DNA of 64,000 nucleotides from Lycorma delicatula (lineage: Eukaryota > Arthropoda > Insecta > Hemiptera > Fulgoridae): contig NC_134455.1 in the NCBI RefSeq assembly GCF_047948215.1, positions 347,309,842-347,373,841 of the forward strand. The letters are read 5' to 3'. Made by a program: the position numbers and the translations under genes. How positions within the stretch are numbered: position 1 is the stretch's first letter; the number at the start of each line of letters is the position of its first letter. Positions 11,835-22,797 of this stretch are shown here, piece after piece. Under the pieces are notes generated by a model. The model had not been told where the DNA came from. It made no database searches and saw only the letters and a list, made by a program, of their open reading frames with translations.

Positions 11835-12160
11835 TTGTACAACGTGGTATCGAGGATTTTTTTTAAGAATGAGGGCGTTAAACCATCCGAAGTTTTTATT
11901 AGATTAGATTTTAGACTATCACAATTTCAGGATATGACACTGGTATGTACTCGGGTCTAAGATTGGGCCATCAAATTTAAAGGAAGGCATGAAACTGTAT
12001 TAAAAGAGAATCGCAATAGACATTCAAAGACAAGTGCGGTTGGATGACAACATTCGATCGATCCATTATTGCTGATGAAATCGTTCCGAAAGTTGGGTAT
12101 CAATTACGGAAGTGCTATTCCATTATCACAGAGCATCTCATTCATCAATCTGAATGACAA
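11835..12160 (+). pseudogene. mariner transposase N-terminal relic
   Basis: In shifting frames I read KNEGVKPSEV (11868-11897) and, further on, a stretch encoding DDNIRSI (near 12047-12067). Mariner N-termini have exactly this order: KNEGVKPSEI, the first helix-turn-helix, GRPST, then the DDNI / ENRRIT block. The catalytic domain is absent. The ORF at 11719-11907 is a chance frame overlapping it. Confidence 0.55.
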
Positions 12161-12250
12161 ATTTCTTTGTTCGTCTTCTTTCGATTTTATTTCTGTTAAT
12201 GTTTCCTTGATTTGATTCCACTTATATCGTGATGTGAAAAAAGGCTTTTT

Positions 12251-12927
12251 ACTTCCTTGTACGAAGTAAAGGAAGTATTGCTATCACGAATAATTTCGGT
12301 TTCCAGATTTTAACGGAAATATCCATTTTGATCATCCCTCAATCCATTTTGACTATTTTCGGCGTAACATCTGTGTGCATGTATGTGCGTATGTATCTCG
12401 AATAATTCAAAAACGATTAGCGGTAGGATGTTGAAATTTTGGATTTAGGCCTGTTGTGACATTTACTTGTGCACCTCTCTTTTTGATTGAAAATCGACTG
12501 AACCAAAAGTGTCTAAAAAAGCCCAAAACAAAATATTTTGATTTTTGACTTTTTCTTAACTGCAGTATTAAGCTCTCATTGAGAGCTTTATAAGCATATA
12601 TCATAAAGGGTACTTATTTTCATTGGTTCCACACTTATAGCCAAATAAAAGTTTAATTAATGAAATATTTGAATCTTACAAGGGGAAAGCACATCGGTTT
12701 GAATCAGACTTCATCTGTTTTTTTTTCAATTTTTTTTTTTAATTTAAATGTATTTATTTATTAATAATTATTTACCTCTGATAGTAAAAAATTTTACAAT
12801 AAATAATATTTCAATAATAACAATAATAAAATATGTATGAAAAAATATCAGATTTTATTAATGAAATAAAAGTTTATGTACTCTTCATTTTAAAAAAAAA
12901 TATGTATATGTAATTTTACAAGGAAGT
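12251..12927 (+). repeat. MITE-like repeat with ACTTCCTTGTA inverted ends
   Basis: The left end ACTTCCTTGTA (12251-12261) is matched by an exact inverted copy TACAAGGAAGT (12917-12927). The left 470 bases align with 652-1062. No open frame of any credibility. A plausible non-autonomous DNA transposon of about 680 bp, family unknown. Confidence 0.7.
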
Positions 12928-14384
12928 CAGGTGGTGTCCATAACTCATACTTTTTTTTTTTTTACAAACCTAAGTAAATCTCATAAGATACATATTTTTG
13001 TCTCTAATTGTTGACCACTTTCATATAGTATTTCAGAGTTTTGCTTTCGTTTGATGCTAAGTAATTCCAATCGGATAATCCATTTGCACAGAATTATTGT
13101 TTGAAAACAATTTTAAGTTGAAATCGAAGTGTAATTAACGAAACACGTGGAATAGAGCGCGTTGGAAAAGTGAAAGGTACGAAATTGGTTTCGCACAAAT
13201 TTTATATCCTCCATATTTAAAAAAAAATATACAACTTGTTTTGCTAAATTTTAATTTTTGTGTATAGATTTTTGAATCAAATCTTTCATGATTTACATTA
13301 CATTGAAATTTTATGCATGGACCTTTATCCTTGTGACAATTCATGTCAAAAAAATCCCTTTCGGCACGCCGAAAGACGGAGATAGATTTTTGCTAAGTAG
13401 GAGATAAACAAAATTTTCCACCTTAAGGTTAAGAAAAACTTTAAATTTACTCGATACGACAATGGTTGCATGTGAAAAAAAGTTTCACATGTTTAGCATA
13501 CGATAAGCCCCATCTTCTTATAATTCCAGCAAAATTTTCCTCATTCCTTTTCGTAAGAGTTGGTCATATCACAAATTGTTTCAAACAAAGGTTTTAGATA
13601 ATGTTTAGAGGACTAACGACCACTTTAAACCGATTCGTTACTGTGCCTATTAAGGGAGGTTTGATTTTTTTTGTCTTCGAAACCACATTTTTTCCACCTC
13701 CTGGGCCATTGAATGATATCAAAAAACTTTACTTAAATAAGTTTTAGGCCCTTATCCAAAGAATTGGTTTTTAAATTTTTTTAAAGTTTTAAAAACTTTA
13801 AATGAATTTAATATTTTACTTAATAAGAAATTTATTGCGATATTTTGTTTTTCGAAAAAGCCACCCCCCCCATTTCCAACCCCATGGTCCGATTTTGGCC
13901 GTTAACGAACTCAACCGAGATTTTGGGACGAGTTATTTTTAAGGAAAAATTTGAAAATGATTGGCACAAAATTACGGCTGTTATCGTATCCACAAGAAAG
14001 TTAAATATATATATATATATAAATGTATAAATAAACGTTTGAGCTGACGGTGGTTTTGGGATCTGGGGAATGTGAAACGCCAAGATATATTGAAATTTTC
14101 TGGAAGTCTAATCTTGGTACCAATTACATATGTAGATTTCTTATGAGATCTACCTAAAAAGGAGAAGGGTTAGTTTTCCTATTTTTAATTTTTATACTTT
14201 TTGTATAGCGGTTGTAAAAAAATTGAGTTATAGTATTTATTAAATTATTTAAAATTTCAAACTATTAAGTCAATCGGATTAAGGAGTAGAGCTCAACGTT
14301 ACTTCTAAATAGTTTTTTCTCTTTATCGAAAACCTGTTGAACAAAAAAAAAGTTAAAATTTGGTACAAACATATGGATAGATAA
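12928..14384. other. unclassified repeat-like DNA, no gene
   Basis: No gene is recognised. Bases 13850-13940 (a CCACCCCCCCC run, then a less AT-rich block) look like part of an unclassified repeat. A short TA run lies at 14005-14022. The opposing open frames at 13832-14083 overlap each other and are chance. Confidence 0.4.
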
Positions 14385-14930
14385 TATACAGACTGTTTCT
14401 AAAATGGTGAACTGGCTATAATTTTTCGGATTCTACTTGTAAAACAAAATAAAAAATATCCTTAGGAAAAAAGGCAAATTCTTCTTCGTACTCCCCCTAT
14501 CCGGCATTTGTTATTTTTATATAAAAATGTATATCTCAAGTTCAGTAGAGGAATCACATTGATATTTGGTAAGCGTCTTGGTAATAAAGTTTTAAAATTA
14601 GCAAAAAATCCGGACTTAAATGCCTTCGCAAATTACAAAATGACGCCCACGTTTATCTTTCAATTTGTTATATCTTTATAAATATTGGTTTTATCAAAAT
14701 TTATGATATGCTAAAATATTAAACTTTTTATTTTGAAAAAAAATGTACTTTTAATTTTTAAAACCGGTTTTAAAATAGCCGCGTTATGACAGGAAATTGA
14801 TGTAATTTTGAGTCTGTTTTCAGGTCCTCCACTTTACGTTCAATTCGATAAAATATTAATTGTTTTTATTTATTGTTAATTCTATTACTGTAAGTTAATA
14901 TGAAATTAAGTAATAATTTGCTCACACTAA
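14385..14930. repeat. left arm of long terminal inverted repeat
   Basis: Inverted counterpart of 16315-16862. The two arms differ by scattered substitutions and small indels, consistent with long independent decay since insertion. Confidence 0.88.
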
Positions 14931-15139
14931 AATTTAATATTAAATAATAATACAATTGATATTAATTTTTCACTTTTGAATAATTTTACACAGCGACTAT
15001 TACAATGCAAAATGCAGTGCCCATTATTTAAAGATAAAACCATATGATTTTAAATTAATTCAAACTCGTTTACTGGTGAGTGTTCGTTTAACATTCAGTG
15101 TCGTTGGTTTAGTTTTTTAAATTTTGTTGTTTTATCATC

Positions 15140-16206
15140 ATGGAGTTTGAATATTCTTTTGCGGAAATGTGTGATATGCATTTAACGTATGGTTTATCAA
15201 ACTGCAAGAGGGAAGAAGACGAAAGACGGTATGAAAACAAGTTTCATAATAAACGTAAGCCAAATAAAAAAAGCTTTTGAAAGACTTCACATACGATTAG
15301 CGAAACAGGTTCATCTACACCAGGGAATCATGACCGTGGTAAACCAAGGAGTACTAGGAGTACTAGGAATTAGAGAAAAGTTTTCTAAGTCGTTGGAAGG
15401 ATTCCCTGATAAAATACACGTTCTCTAACAATACAAGAAGGTGTGGGTCATATGACTGCATGGCGGATTTTAAATGGTAACTGTCTTAACCCTTAACACT
15501 TGCAGCGCGTACAGCGACTGACTGCCGATGATTTTCGACGTAGAATGGTTTTCTGTAACTGGTTTCGAAGATCATTAATTGACGACCCTTTATTTTTGGC
15601 AAGGATTCTGTTCACAGATGAAGCTTCTTTCAACAGGAATGGTGTTCAAAACTATCACAACTAGCATATCTATAGCGAAGAGAATCCTCATGGTACCTTC
15701 CAAAGTAGCCACCAATAAATATTTTCCCTGAACATATGAGCAGGTACATTTAACAACTATCTTTTTGGTCCTGTCATTCTACCAAATCGTTTAAATATAG
15801 AAAATTATCTTGCTCATTTTAAAAAAATCGAAAATCTTCCACATTTTTGGAAGACCTTCCTGAATAATTAAGAGGAAATATGTGGTTTCTCTACGGTGGA
15901 GCTCCAGCATATTCAGTCAGTTGGTATCAGATTTCCTGCATGAAACTTTCCATGAAAAATGGATAGGCCTCTGGCCTGCTCGATCATCTGACTTAAACCC
16001 TCTTGACTTCTACCTGTGGGGTCATTTGAAACATATTGTTTATTCAACTCCAATACTCAACATTGGGATTTCAACAAAGGATCAAAAATGGATTTCAAGA
16101 AATTAGGAATATTCCCGGAATTTTTTAACGGTTAAGACAATCTCTCCTAAAAAGACTGGAGACTTGGGTAATTTCTAATGGTGGACACTTTGAACATCTC
16201 TTATAA
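15140..16206 (+). pseudogene. transposase (DUF4817 / DDE type), frameshifted
   Basis: Starts at ATG 15140 with MEFEYSFAEMCDMHLTYG, close to the FTNEEYADMHLIYG start of this arthropod family. The spaced motifs follow in changing frames: YENKFHNKRKPN (helix-turn-helix), HLQRVQRLTADDFRRRMVFC, and the first catalytic region ILFTDEASFNRNGVQNYHN (15607-15663). Next are ENPHGTFQSSHQ, GPVILPNRLNIENYL, WPARSSDLNPLDFYLWGHLK (15976-16032, third catalytic Asp) and the C-terminal GGHFEHLL ending at TAA 16204-16206. Several stops and frameshifts. The role would be excision and integration through the long inverted repeats. Confidence 0.88.
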
Positions 16207-16314
16207 CTTTTGTTAACTGTTTATTTTTTATTTTTTAAATACCTCTAATGTTTCACAACAGTTAACGTAAGATTATCACTGGAAGTTGTTTTATTTTTTT
16301 AATTATTATGGTTA

Positions 16315-16862
16315 TTAATGTGAGAAAGTTGTTACTTAATTTCATAATAACTTACAATACTAGAATTAATAATAAATAAAAACAATATTTAATCGAATTG
16401 AACATAAAGTGGAGGACATGAAAATACACACAAAATTACAACATCAATTTTCTGCCATAACTCGGCTATTTGTTAACCGATTTTAAAAATAAAATGTCAT
16501 TTTGTTCAAAATAAAGGCTCAATATTTTAGAATAACTTAAATTTTCATAAAACTAATGTTTATGAAGATATAACGGATTGAAAAATAAACGTGGCTGCCA
16601 TTTTGTAATTTCCGAAGACATTTAAGCCTGATTTTGTGCTAATTTTAAAAGTTTATTAACAAGACGGCTTACCAAATATCAATGTGATTCCTCTCTCCGA
16701 ACTTGAGATATACATTTTTATATAAAAATAACAAAATGGCAGACAGCGGGAGGATAACGAAGGAGAAATTGCCATTTTTCCTAAGGATATTTTTTGTATA
16801 GTTTTACAAGTAGAATTTGAAAAAGTATAGCCAGCCTACCATTTTAGACACACTCTGTATAT
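16315..16862. repeat. right arm of long terminal inverted repeat
   Basis: Reverse complement of the left arm 14385-14930, ending CACTCTGTATA. Confidence 0.88.
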
Positions 16863-16949
16863 ATATATATACACACAGAGTAATTTACCAGGTTTCGCAG
16901 GTACTTTGGTAGCTCATTCTACATGTAAAAATAAAGAAAAAAGTGTACT

Positions 16950-17523
16950 TACGTATTAGTGCGTCGACCATAACTATAATGATCCCGTAACTTTGAAAAC
17001 ATTTCAAAGTTACGGTATCATTAACATACTCCTATTTTACATAATAATATAAGCATTATTACTTATAATTATAAATATGAATTAACCAAACTTAACCTAC
17101 GCTCGCTTCGCTCGCTATCCTGGACTAATTACCAGTAATGTTTTAATTATTTAAATAATAGATAATTACCGGCCTCCGTGGCGCGAATGGTAGCGTCTCG
17201 GCATTTCATTCGGTGGTCCTGTGTTCGAATCCCGGTCATACATGGCATTTTCACACGCTGCTTGACATTCATCTTATTCTCTGAAGCAATACCTAACGGT
17301 GGTTCCGAAGGTTAAAAAAAAAATAATAAAAAAATAATTGCGATAATACCTGAATTTATTATTTAAATACTCAAAACATTACTGTTTTAATTAGTCAAAG
17401 TTAGCGAGCGTAGGTTAAATTTGGTTAAATTATATTTATAAAATAAATAAATAATATATATCGGTTGATATTAACAATAACCCAAAAGTTTGCAATTTAT
17501 TTGTCGACGGACTAATACGTAAG
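16950..17523. repeat. palindromic MITE inserted in the foldback element
   Basis: Ends are inverted: TTACGTATTAGTGCGTCGAC on the left and GTCGACGGACTAATACGTAA on the right. Inside, CTTAACCTACGCTCGCT and AATGTTTTAATTATTTAAATAATA on the left are repeated inverted on the right (AGCGAGCGTAGGTTAAATTTGG, TATTTAAATACTCAAAACATTACTG). A SINE sits at the centre. No coding potential. Confidence 0.78.
17170..17321 (+). mobile_element. SINE family 2, inserted at the MITE centre
   Basis: Begins GGCCTCCGTGGCGCGAATGG (A-box-like), then TGTTCGAATCCCGGT (B-box-like), CATGGCATTTTCACACGCT, CTCTGAAGCAATACCTAACG, GGTTCCGAAGGTTAAA, and an A-rich tail. A possible imperfect target duplication is GATAATTACC before it and GATAATACC at 17342-17350. 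Confidence 0.88.
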
Positions 17524-17700
17524 TACTGAAAAAGGTACATATATTCCGTACATAAATCCGGAAACGCTTCGTTAACGAGTTAGGGCTGGCGAAAAATTTC
17601 GCCCAGATTTCATCTTTTCCAGTGAAATGAAACCACACAGAATTTCTTGGGACGCAAAAATGTAAGCTAATTTGATGGTTTCATATGAAATTCAATCTGA

Positions 17701-17990
17701 CAAATTGAAAAAAATAAATAAATAAAAAATAAAATAAAATTGTTAACTGTAATTTAAATCGATGTCAAATAAATTGAATAATTTTATCTTCTTTAATGGA
17801 ATACAGAATATTTTCAGAAAATTATTATAATTATTTAATATTATTAATTAATTAATAACTTAACGTAATTTTAATGGATTTACATTATGTAAGTGCGTAA
17901 AAAATTAATTAATTTAGCTAAAGTATTATATTTCTATCTTTACCTGTACATCATTTTAATTAAATTTATAAAATATTATTTGAAAATTAC

Positions 17991-18028
<38 letters not shown>

Positions 18029-18689
18029 CTCGTTTCATTTTATATTAAAGTTAAAAGATACAAAGTGTTAAATTAAGAAGGAGTGTTAAGAGAGAAATAT
18101 ATTAAATTAACGTCTTCCTTTGAAAATGAAATGAGAAGCTTTCTTCTGTATGTCGCTTTAATATTCTCGTGTAATGTTATGTTAGTTAATGAATTGTAAA
18201 GATGTCTACTTTTAAGTTAATGACTGGAAATAAAGGGTGTATAAAAAAACAACATGGTGGTTAAGAAAAGATGCTTTTAGAAAAAAAGAGGAAAATATTT
18301 TTTGCCGTTAACTAACTGTTTGAATTATAGAATCTAATGTTATTTGTAATAAATTTAGCTTATTGTTTTTTTTTTATCCCATCAGTTATTATCAGTATCT
18401 GTTGTATTTCATATAATCGGAATTACTTACTTGAACAGAAATTTGTTTTTTTTTTATTGTAAACCAATGTATATCGTGACATATTTGGTTATTATTTTAA
18501 AAAGAATTTTTAAACCGTACACGTATAGTAAATATCCTCCCTTATCCGGATAAAATTTAAAATAAAATCGGTAATGATGAAAAATTCGACCATAAAAAAA
18601 AATCTGTTCTAATAAATAAATCTGTTGTTCTGATAATAATCTTATATGGTGGATACTAATACATTATATATCACGCGTCATTATAAGAT
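17701..18689. other. AT-rich DNA without gene; (TA)n microsatellite
   Basis: No gene. A TA dinucleotide run of about 29 bases lies at 17999-18027. The rest is unclassified AT-rich sequence. Confidence 0.5.
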
Positions 18690-19998
18690 ATAATTAAGAT
18701 AAAAAGATGTTTTTATGTTTAAAAAGATAAAAATTAATTTAGATAACTTACAGATTCTCTTGTTGCCTCATTCCATAGCAAAATACATCTAGTTTTGACT
18801 CACTTTGTTCATTAGTACCGAATTCAGCCACCAGTGCTGTCATCAATATTGTTAAAAATGGTTATATTTACTGTTGCGGAACGTACTCGCTGTTTGCTTT
18901 GGTTTCACGATTTGCAGTCAACAATTGCAGTTCAAAGTAACTCTCGTAAAGTACGATAGGGAGCCTCCTAGTATACATAAAATTTAGTCTTAGCACCAAA
19001 TTTTCGTTGAGACAGTTTGTTCTGTAAAACATACAAAATCACCAGGACGCGCACACGTTCCTGAAACCTATGTGGAACAACTCAGAGAAAGCTTTGCTCA
19101 TAGTTCGAAGAAATCAACCCGACTTGCGTTACGTGAGAATGGCATTCCATAAACGACTGTTTGACGCGTATTACGTATACGATTACACTTGAAGCCGTAC
19201 AAACTAACCGTAGTTCAACGCATTACAGACGACAAAGTTGCTCGACTGCAGTTTTGTGTGGAATGACTGGTAGAATTGCAGACAACGATACATGTTTATA
19301 CAATGAAGTTTTTAGTGATGAGTCAACGTTTCACATTAATGGCAAGTTGATCATCCATAACTGCCGAATATGGGATAGCAAAAAACTCTCATGAAACTTT
19401 ATAGTGTAATCGTGATAGCCTTAAGGTCAATTTTTTTTGTGCCCTAACCAAACCCAAAAAATAGGCTCATTCTTGTCCCAGGATCGTTTATCGTTTATCT
19501 GGACGTGCTTCAAAATTTTCTAATTCCTCAGTTAGACGATTATGATCGAGATGGAAGCTATTACTATTACCACCTCATTACGGCCTTAAGTCCGAGATTT
19601 TCTTGATTCTCGATTGCCAGGTCGATAGATCGGTGGGAAGGTCCAATCGCATGGCAACCTCACTCCCCAGATTTGACCTCGCTAGTTTTTTCTTGAGGGG
19701 TTGTATTAAAGATCCGGTTTACGTACCGCCTTTTCCGCTGATCTTGTTGGGCTAAGACTTCGAATTAACGCCTCAGCTGCAGAGGTAATGCCCGACTTGC
19801 TGGCTACAATCGGACTGAAATCGACTTCAGATGGTATGTATGTCCCATTACAAATGGAAGCCATAATCAAACCGAAGTTATTGTTATGTGACACACTTGA
19901 TGTATTTTTCTATAAATGACCTCAATCGAATCTGTAAGTTATCTAATAAATTTTTATTTCAAGATTTGAAGTTGATAAGTTCTTTTTCAATCACCTAG
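18690..19998 (+). mobile_element. DUF4817-type element, near full length
   Basis: Sister of the deleted copy at 5691-6540. The left end (about 18690-18790) carries ATTTAGATAACTTACAGATT and a TTGCCTCATTCCATAG variant. The right end (about 19905-19998) carries the inverted counterpart ending AATCACCTAG. The left terminus is more diverged, so its first base is approximate. Length about 1.3 kb with one transposase relic. Confidence 0.75.
18858..19919 (+). pseudogene. transposase (DUF4817 / DDE type), frameshifted
   Basis: ATG at 18858 gives MVIFTVAERTRCLLWFHDLQ, the usual N-terminus of this family. Pieces read further on in other frames are KPYKLTVVQRITDDKVARLQF-like around 19190-19250, then EVFSDESTFHINGK (19305-19346, first catalytic Asp), HNCRIWDSK, and a C-terminal SPDLTSLVFFLRGCIKDPVY stretch (19665-19724; the final catalytic Asp of the usual PxDFFLWG is lost). 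It ends ASAAEVMPDLLATIG..GMYVPLQMEA with a stop at 19917-19919. Multiple stops and frameshifts, non-functional. Confidence 0.85.
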
Positions 19999-20182
19999 AT
20001 AGATAGATATGATTAAATTCTATATTAATTATTTAAAATATAAACACATGAAATAATATTAAAATAAATAGATTTAAAAAATAATTCAAAAGGCGTTTAA
20101 GAAAATTATTTGAGCAATATTTATGTACATGTTTGACCCCGATGCAGAAAATAAAGGGTTTTTTTTTAAATTTAAATAGTAT

Positions 20183-20945
20183 TACGAGGGCTATTCAGAA
20201 AGTAAGGAACGTTTCCACCTGACGCAGCCAGGCGCACGCCAATCGTGTATATATTGGTGTGCTCGTGCTCGGCACCTCAGTCAGCGTCCAACCGTGATAA
20301 CGGGAACATCTCCGTACTGCCCGTTTTTTTTTTTATATAAAAATTTGAAATGTGTGCTGCAATCGAAAATCCCGCCAGTTGTGAGGTGCGGTCTATGATT
20401 TGTTTTTTGTTGGCAAAAATCTTAAAACCAATAGAAATTCATCGGGAACTGTGTGAAGTGTGCAGGAACAACGTAATGAGTGAAAGTTCTGTCAGGAAGT
20501 GGTGCATTCAGTTTAAAAATGGCCGAACAAACGTTCACGATAAAGAGAAGAGTGGATGTCCGAGCATTGTGACTGACGATCTGGTCTCCAAAGTTGACGA
20601 AAAGATTCGTGAAAACCGCCGTTTCACAATAACTGAGCTTTCTCTATGTTTCCCACAAGTTTTACGGACTTTATTGTTTGAAATTCTTTTACAGAAGCTA
20701 GGCTACTGTCACAGAGTTCCAAGTACGCGTCACTGAGTAGTTGAGATCACAGGCGGCAGAATTCTATGACACAGGAATTTCAAAGCTTGTCCACCGCTAT
20801 GATAAGTGCCTGAATAATTTGTATGGTGATTATGTTGAAAATTAGTATTTTAGTCCCTCTTTCACATTTATATAATAAAAAGTTTTTCTTGTACTTGGTT
20901 TTTTAAAATTCCAAAACGTTCCTTACTTTCTGAATAGCCCTCGTA
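20183..20945 (+). mobile_element. mariner deletion derivative with perfect 30 bp inverted repeats
   Basis: TA at 20183-20184 and 20944-20945 bracket a 759 bp element. The first 30 bases inside each TA are exact inverted copies (starting CGAGGGCTATTCAGAAAGTA). The element keeps the transposase N-terminus and last roughly 25 codons, but the central catalytic part is deleted. Intact ends make it a potential substrate for a transposase supplied elsewhere (inference). Confidence 0.92.
20350..20845 (+). pseudogene. mariner transposase, catalytic core deleted
   Basis: ATG 20350 opens a clean 128-codon frame. It has the mariner N-terminal DNA-binding region: EVRSMICFLLAKILKPIEIH (first helix-turn-helix), SSVRKWCIQFKNGRTNVHD, a GCPSIVTDDLV segment equivalent to GRPSTVT, then KIRENRRFTITELSLCFPQV (second helix-turn-helix). 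The frame then ends in unrelated sequence at 20736. In another frame 20774-20845 gives GISKLVHRYDKCLNN and GDYVEN before TAG, the C-terminus. All three catalytic Asp blocks are gone, so any product could bind ends but not cut (inference). Confidence 0.88.
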
Positions 20946-21639
20946 TTTATAACTTCGTCGGCAGAGTATTATTGTTTCTGTAAAATAAATCATTTTATTT
21001 GTAATAAATTAATGAAATTTTTTAATATTTCAGTAATTTATTAAAAATGATAACGGCAATTCCTTCTTGTATTCAAGAAATGAGCCGAAATATTGTTGTT
21101 GAGTTACATCATGTTCTTGTTTGATAGAGGTGGATTAATTGATTTTTTTAAGAATAATGACTATTATTTTTAGCAGTGATTGCACAATCATAAATATAAG
21201 CACGTGAATAAGTTAATATATTAATTTTTTGTTAAATAAAATCTGTTTAATTATAGTAGAAGAAAACTAATAAAATTATAAATCAGTTACTTGTCTATAG
21301 ACACAGCTTAACACAGCCAAGATCTCATGTACAGAAATACTTTGTTCTAATTTGGTACTTAATTTGTTAAACCGGTATAGAAATATTAAGCAAAATGCAA
21401 AAAAGGCAATTCTTTTCGGGTGCTGCTGGATAAGCCGTTTACAGATTGGGCCAAAATGAAAAAAAAAAAAGAACTTATGTAGACGAATAATTTTTCCAAG
21501 TTTCATGAGTCGTTCTGGAAATATATAGCAGAAGTAATTAAGTTAATTATATCCTAATTCTTATTCCCAATCGGTTTAAAATTTCAGTTTTTCAAACAAA
21601 TCATATCGCTGTAACGAATTTCAAGTTACTACAGAGTGG
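20946..21639. other. AT-rich DNA without recognised gene
   Basis: No gene. The frame at 21276-21506 (minus) has poly-K/F sequence from an A-run and no family resemblance. Confidence 0.45.
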
Positions 21640-22797
21640 GCGGGAAGCCTCTCAATGCTGCTGGAAAATTAGGAGAAGATAAGCCGTGGTGGAGATCATC
21701 CGGTGTGTTCATTCGTGGTGAGATAATCTTAGTCATAGTCAAATGCGAAACGATGGCGGTCAACGCCAATCCAGTCGAAGGTGTTACGAGGCGTTCACCG
21801 TCGAAGTGCGTTTTTTAGCTTGTGTGCAGATCCATGAACGTCCACACACTGGTAAAACATTGGAGAACATTATGAATGACTCTTCTGTGCGTTTTGGTAA
21901 ATCGTCACCATCACGGCAGACATTACTGACATAGTAAAAGAAGGCTTTTGCGAAGGGAAATGTTCTTTATGAGTCACGCAGTGGAAGGTCGAACACTCGA
22001 GCTAAGACGTGTGCTGCTGTGGAGGCATCGATTCAACCATCGACGATGAAATCAACACGCAAACGTTCTGCAGAGTTAGGCATTCCAAAGTCTACAATGC
22101 GAGACCATAAACGGAAGGACTTAAATGTTTTCGTCCGGCCACAGTTAATGAGTCGAGTGACGATGACCTTGATCAACGGGTTTATGCATTTCAGTTACTG
22201 CTTGAACGCTTTCCATAAGCGTACGATAAAAAGAATGCCATGTTCTCAGACGAGTGTGCGATTTATCGAAGCTCTCGTAACCGAAACGTTTTTTTTCTAG
22301 GCGGAAGACAATCCTCACTTTTTTGAGGAAATCGAACATTATCCGTCACATCTTATGATTTGGGCTGGGATCATAGTTGAACGTCTTCTTGATCCTTATT
22401 TTTTCGATGGTGCAGTTATTCAAAACAGTTGTTTGAGAACGATCGACGAGGGGTTGCTTCCAGAATTAACGGTAAATAGATCGCTGACATAATTAAGTTT
22501 CAGAAAGACGGTGCACCAGCGCTTTTTTCTTTGAATATCCGCAGACGTCTCGATGAGATTTTTCCGAATCGCTGGATCGGACGCGGGTCAGAACAGTTAC
22601 CGGCTCAATCGCATTGGCCAGTAAGAAGCCCTGACTTCACCGCACCTGACAATGAACTCTGGGGTTTTTGTGAAAGAAGAGCATTTGAAATGATCAGCTC
22701 TGATATGTCGTTGCGGATGAGTAAACGGACATGGAGCCGCATACAGCTGTACTTTGAACACGGTGGAACCCACATAGACGTTTTAAATCCGTAGAAG
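21640..22797 (+). pseudogene. DUF4817-type transposase relic, second lineage
   Basis: A third lineage of the DUF4817/DDE family, scattered over plus-strand frames. N-terminal pieces are KTLENIMNDSSVRFGKSSPS (21852-21911) and SRSGRSNTRAKTCAAVEASI. KSTRKRSAELGIPKSTMRDH (22051-22110) is the second helix-turn-helix. MFSDECVF is degraded near 22240. AEDNPHFFEEIEHYPSHLMI and WAGI lie at 22303-22372, and FQKDGAPA-like near 22500. LDEIFPNRWIGRGSEQLPAQ and SPDFTAPDNELWGF (22549-22668) hold the last catalytic Asp region, then RRIQLYFEHGGTHIDVLN before TAG at 22792-22794. Not functional; ends not identified. Confidence 0.82.

Larger units (their letters stand above)
14385..16862 (+). mobile_element. DUF4817-type transposon with about 547 bp terminal inverted repeats
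   Basis: A 2.48 kb unit whose ends are inverted copies of each other over about 547 bases. The left arm runs TATACAGACTGTTTCTAAAA inward to CTCACACTAA, and the right arm runs from TTAATGTGAG outward to CACTCTGTATA. Arm landmarks in both are ATATCCTTAGGAAAAA, TTTATATAAAAATGTATATC, GAATCACATTGATATTTGG and TCCTCCACTTTA. The 1.38 kb between the arms contains one transposase relic. Arms this long are unusual for a Tc1/mariner-type element. The transposase is broken, so the copy is inactive. Confidence 0.9.
16868..17700 (+). repeat. half of a foldback element, itself interrupted
   Basis: Bases 16868-16950 and 17524-17700 together align with 35957-36190. Shared landmarks are CAGAGT.ATT, TAAAAATAAAGAAAAAA, GGAAACGCTTCGTTA, TTTC.C.CAGATTTC and TTCATATGAAATTCAATCTGAC-like. 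The intervening 16950-17523 is a second element. The opposite arm seen in 7117-7749 is missing. Confidence 0.7.

Noticed and set aside
13832..14083. Overlapping open frames on both strands
   Set aside because: Mutually antisense, low-complexity ends from a TA repeat, no family resemblance.
17170..17245. Possible tRNA gene (A and B boxes, GTTCGAATCC)
   Set aside because: The sequence continues into a SINE body and A-rich tail and recurs at 10331-10477. It is a tRNA-derived SINE head without a clear cloverleaf.
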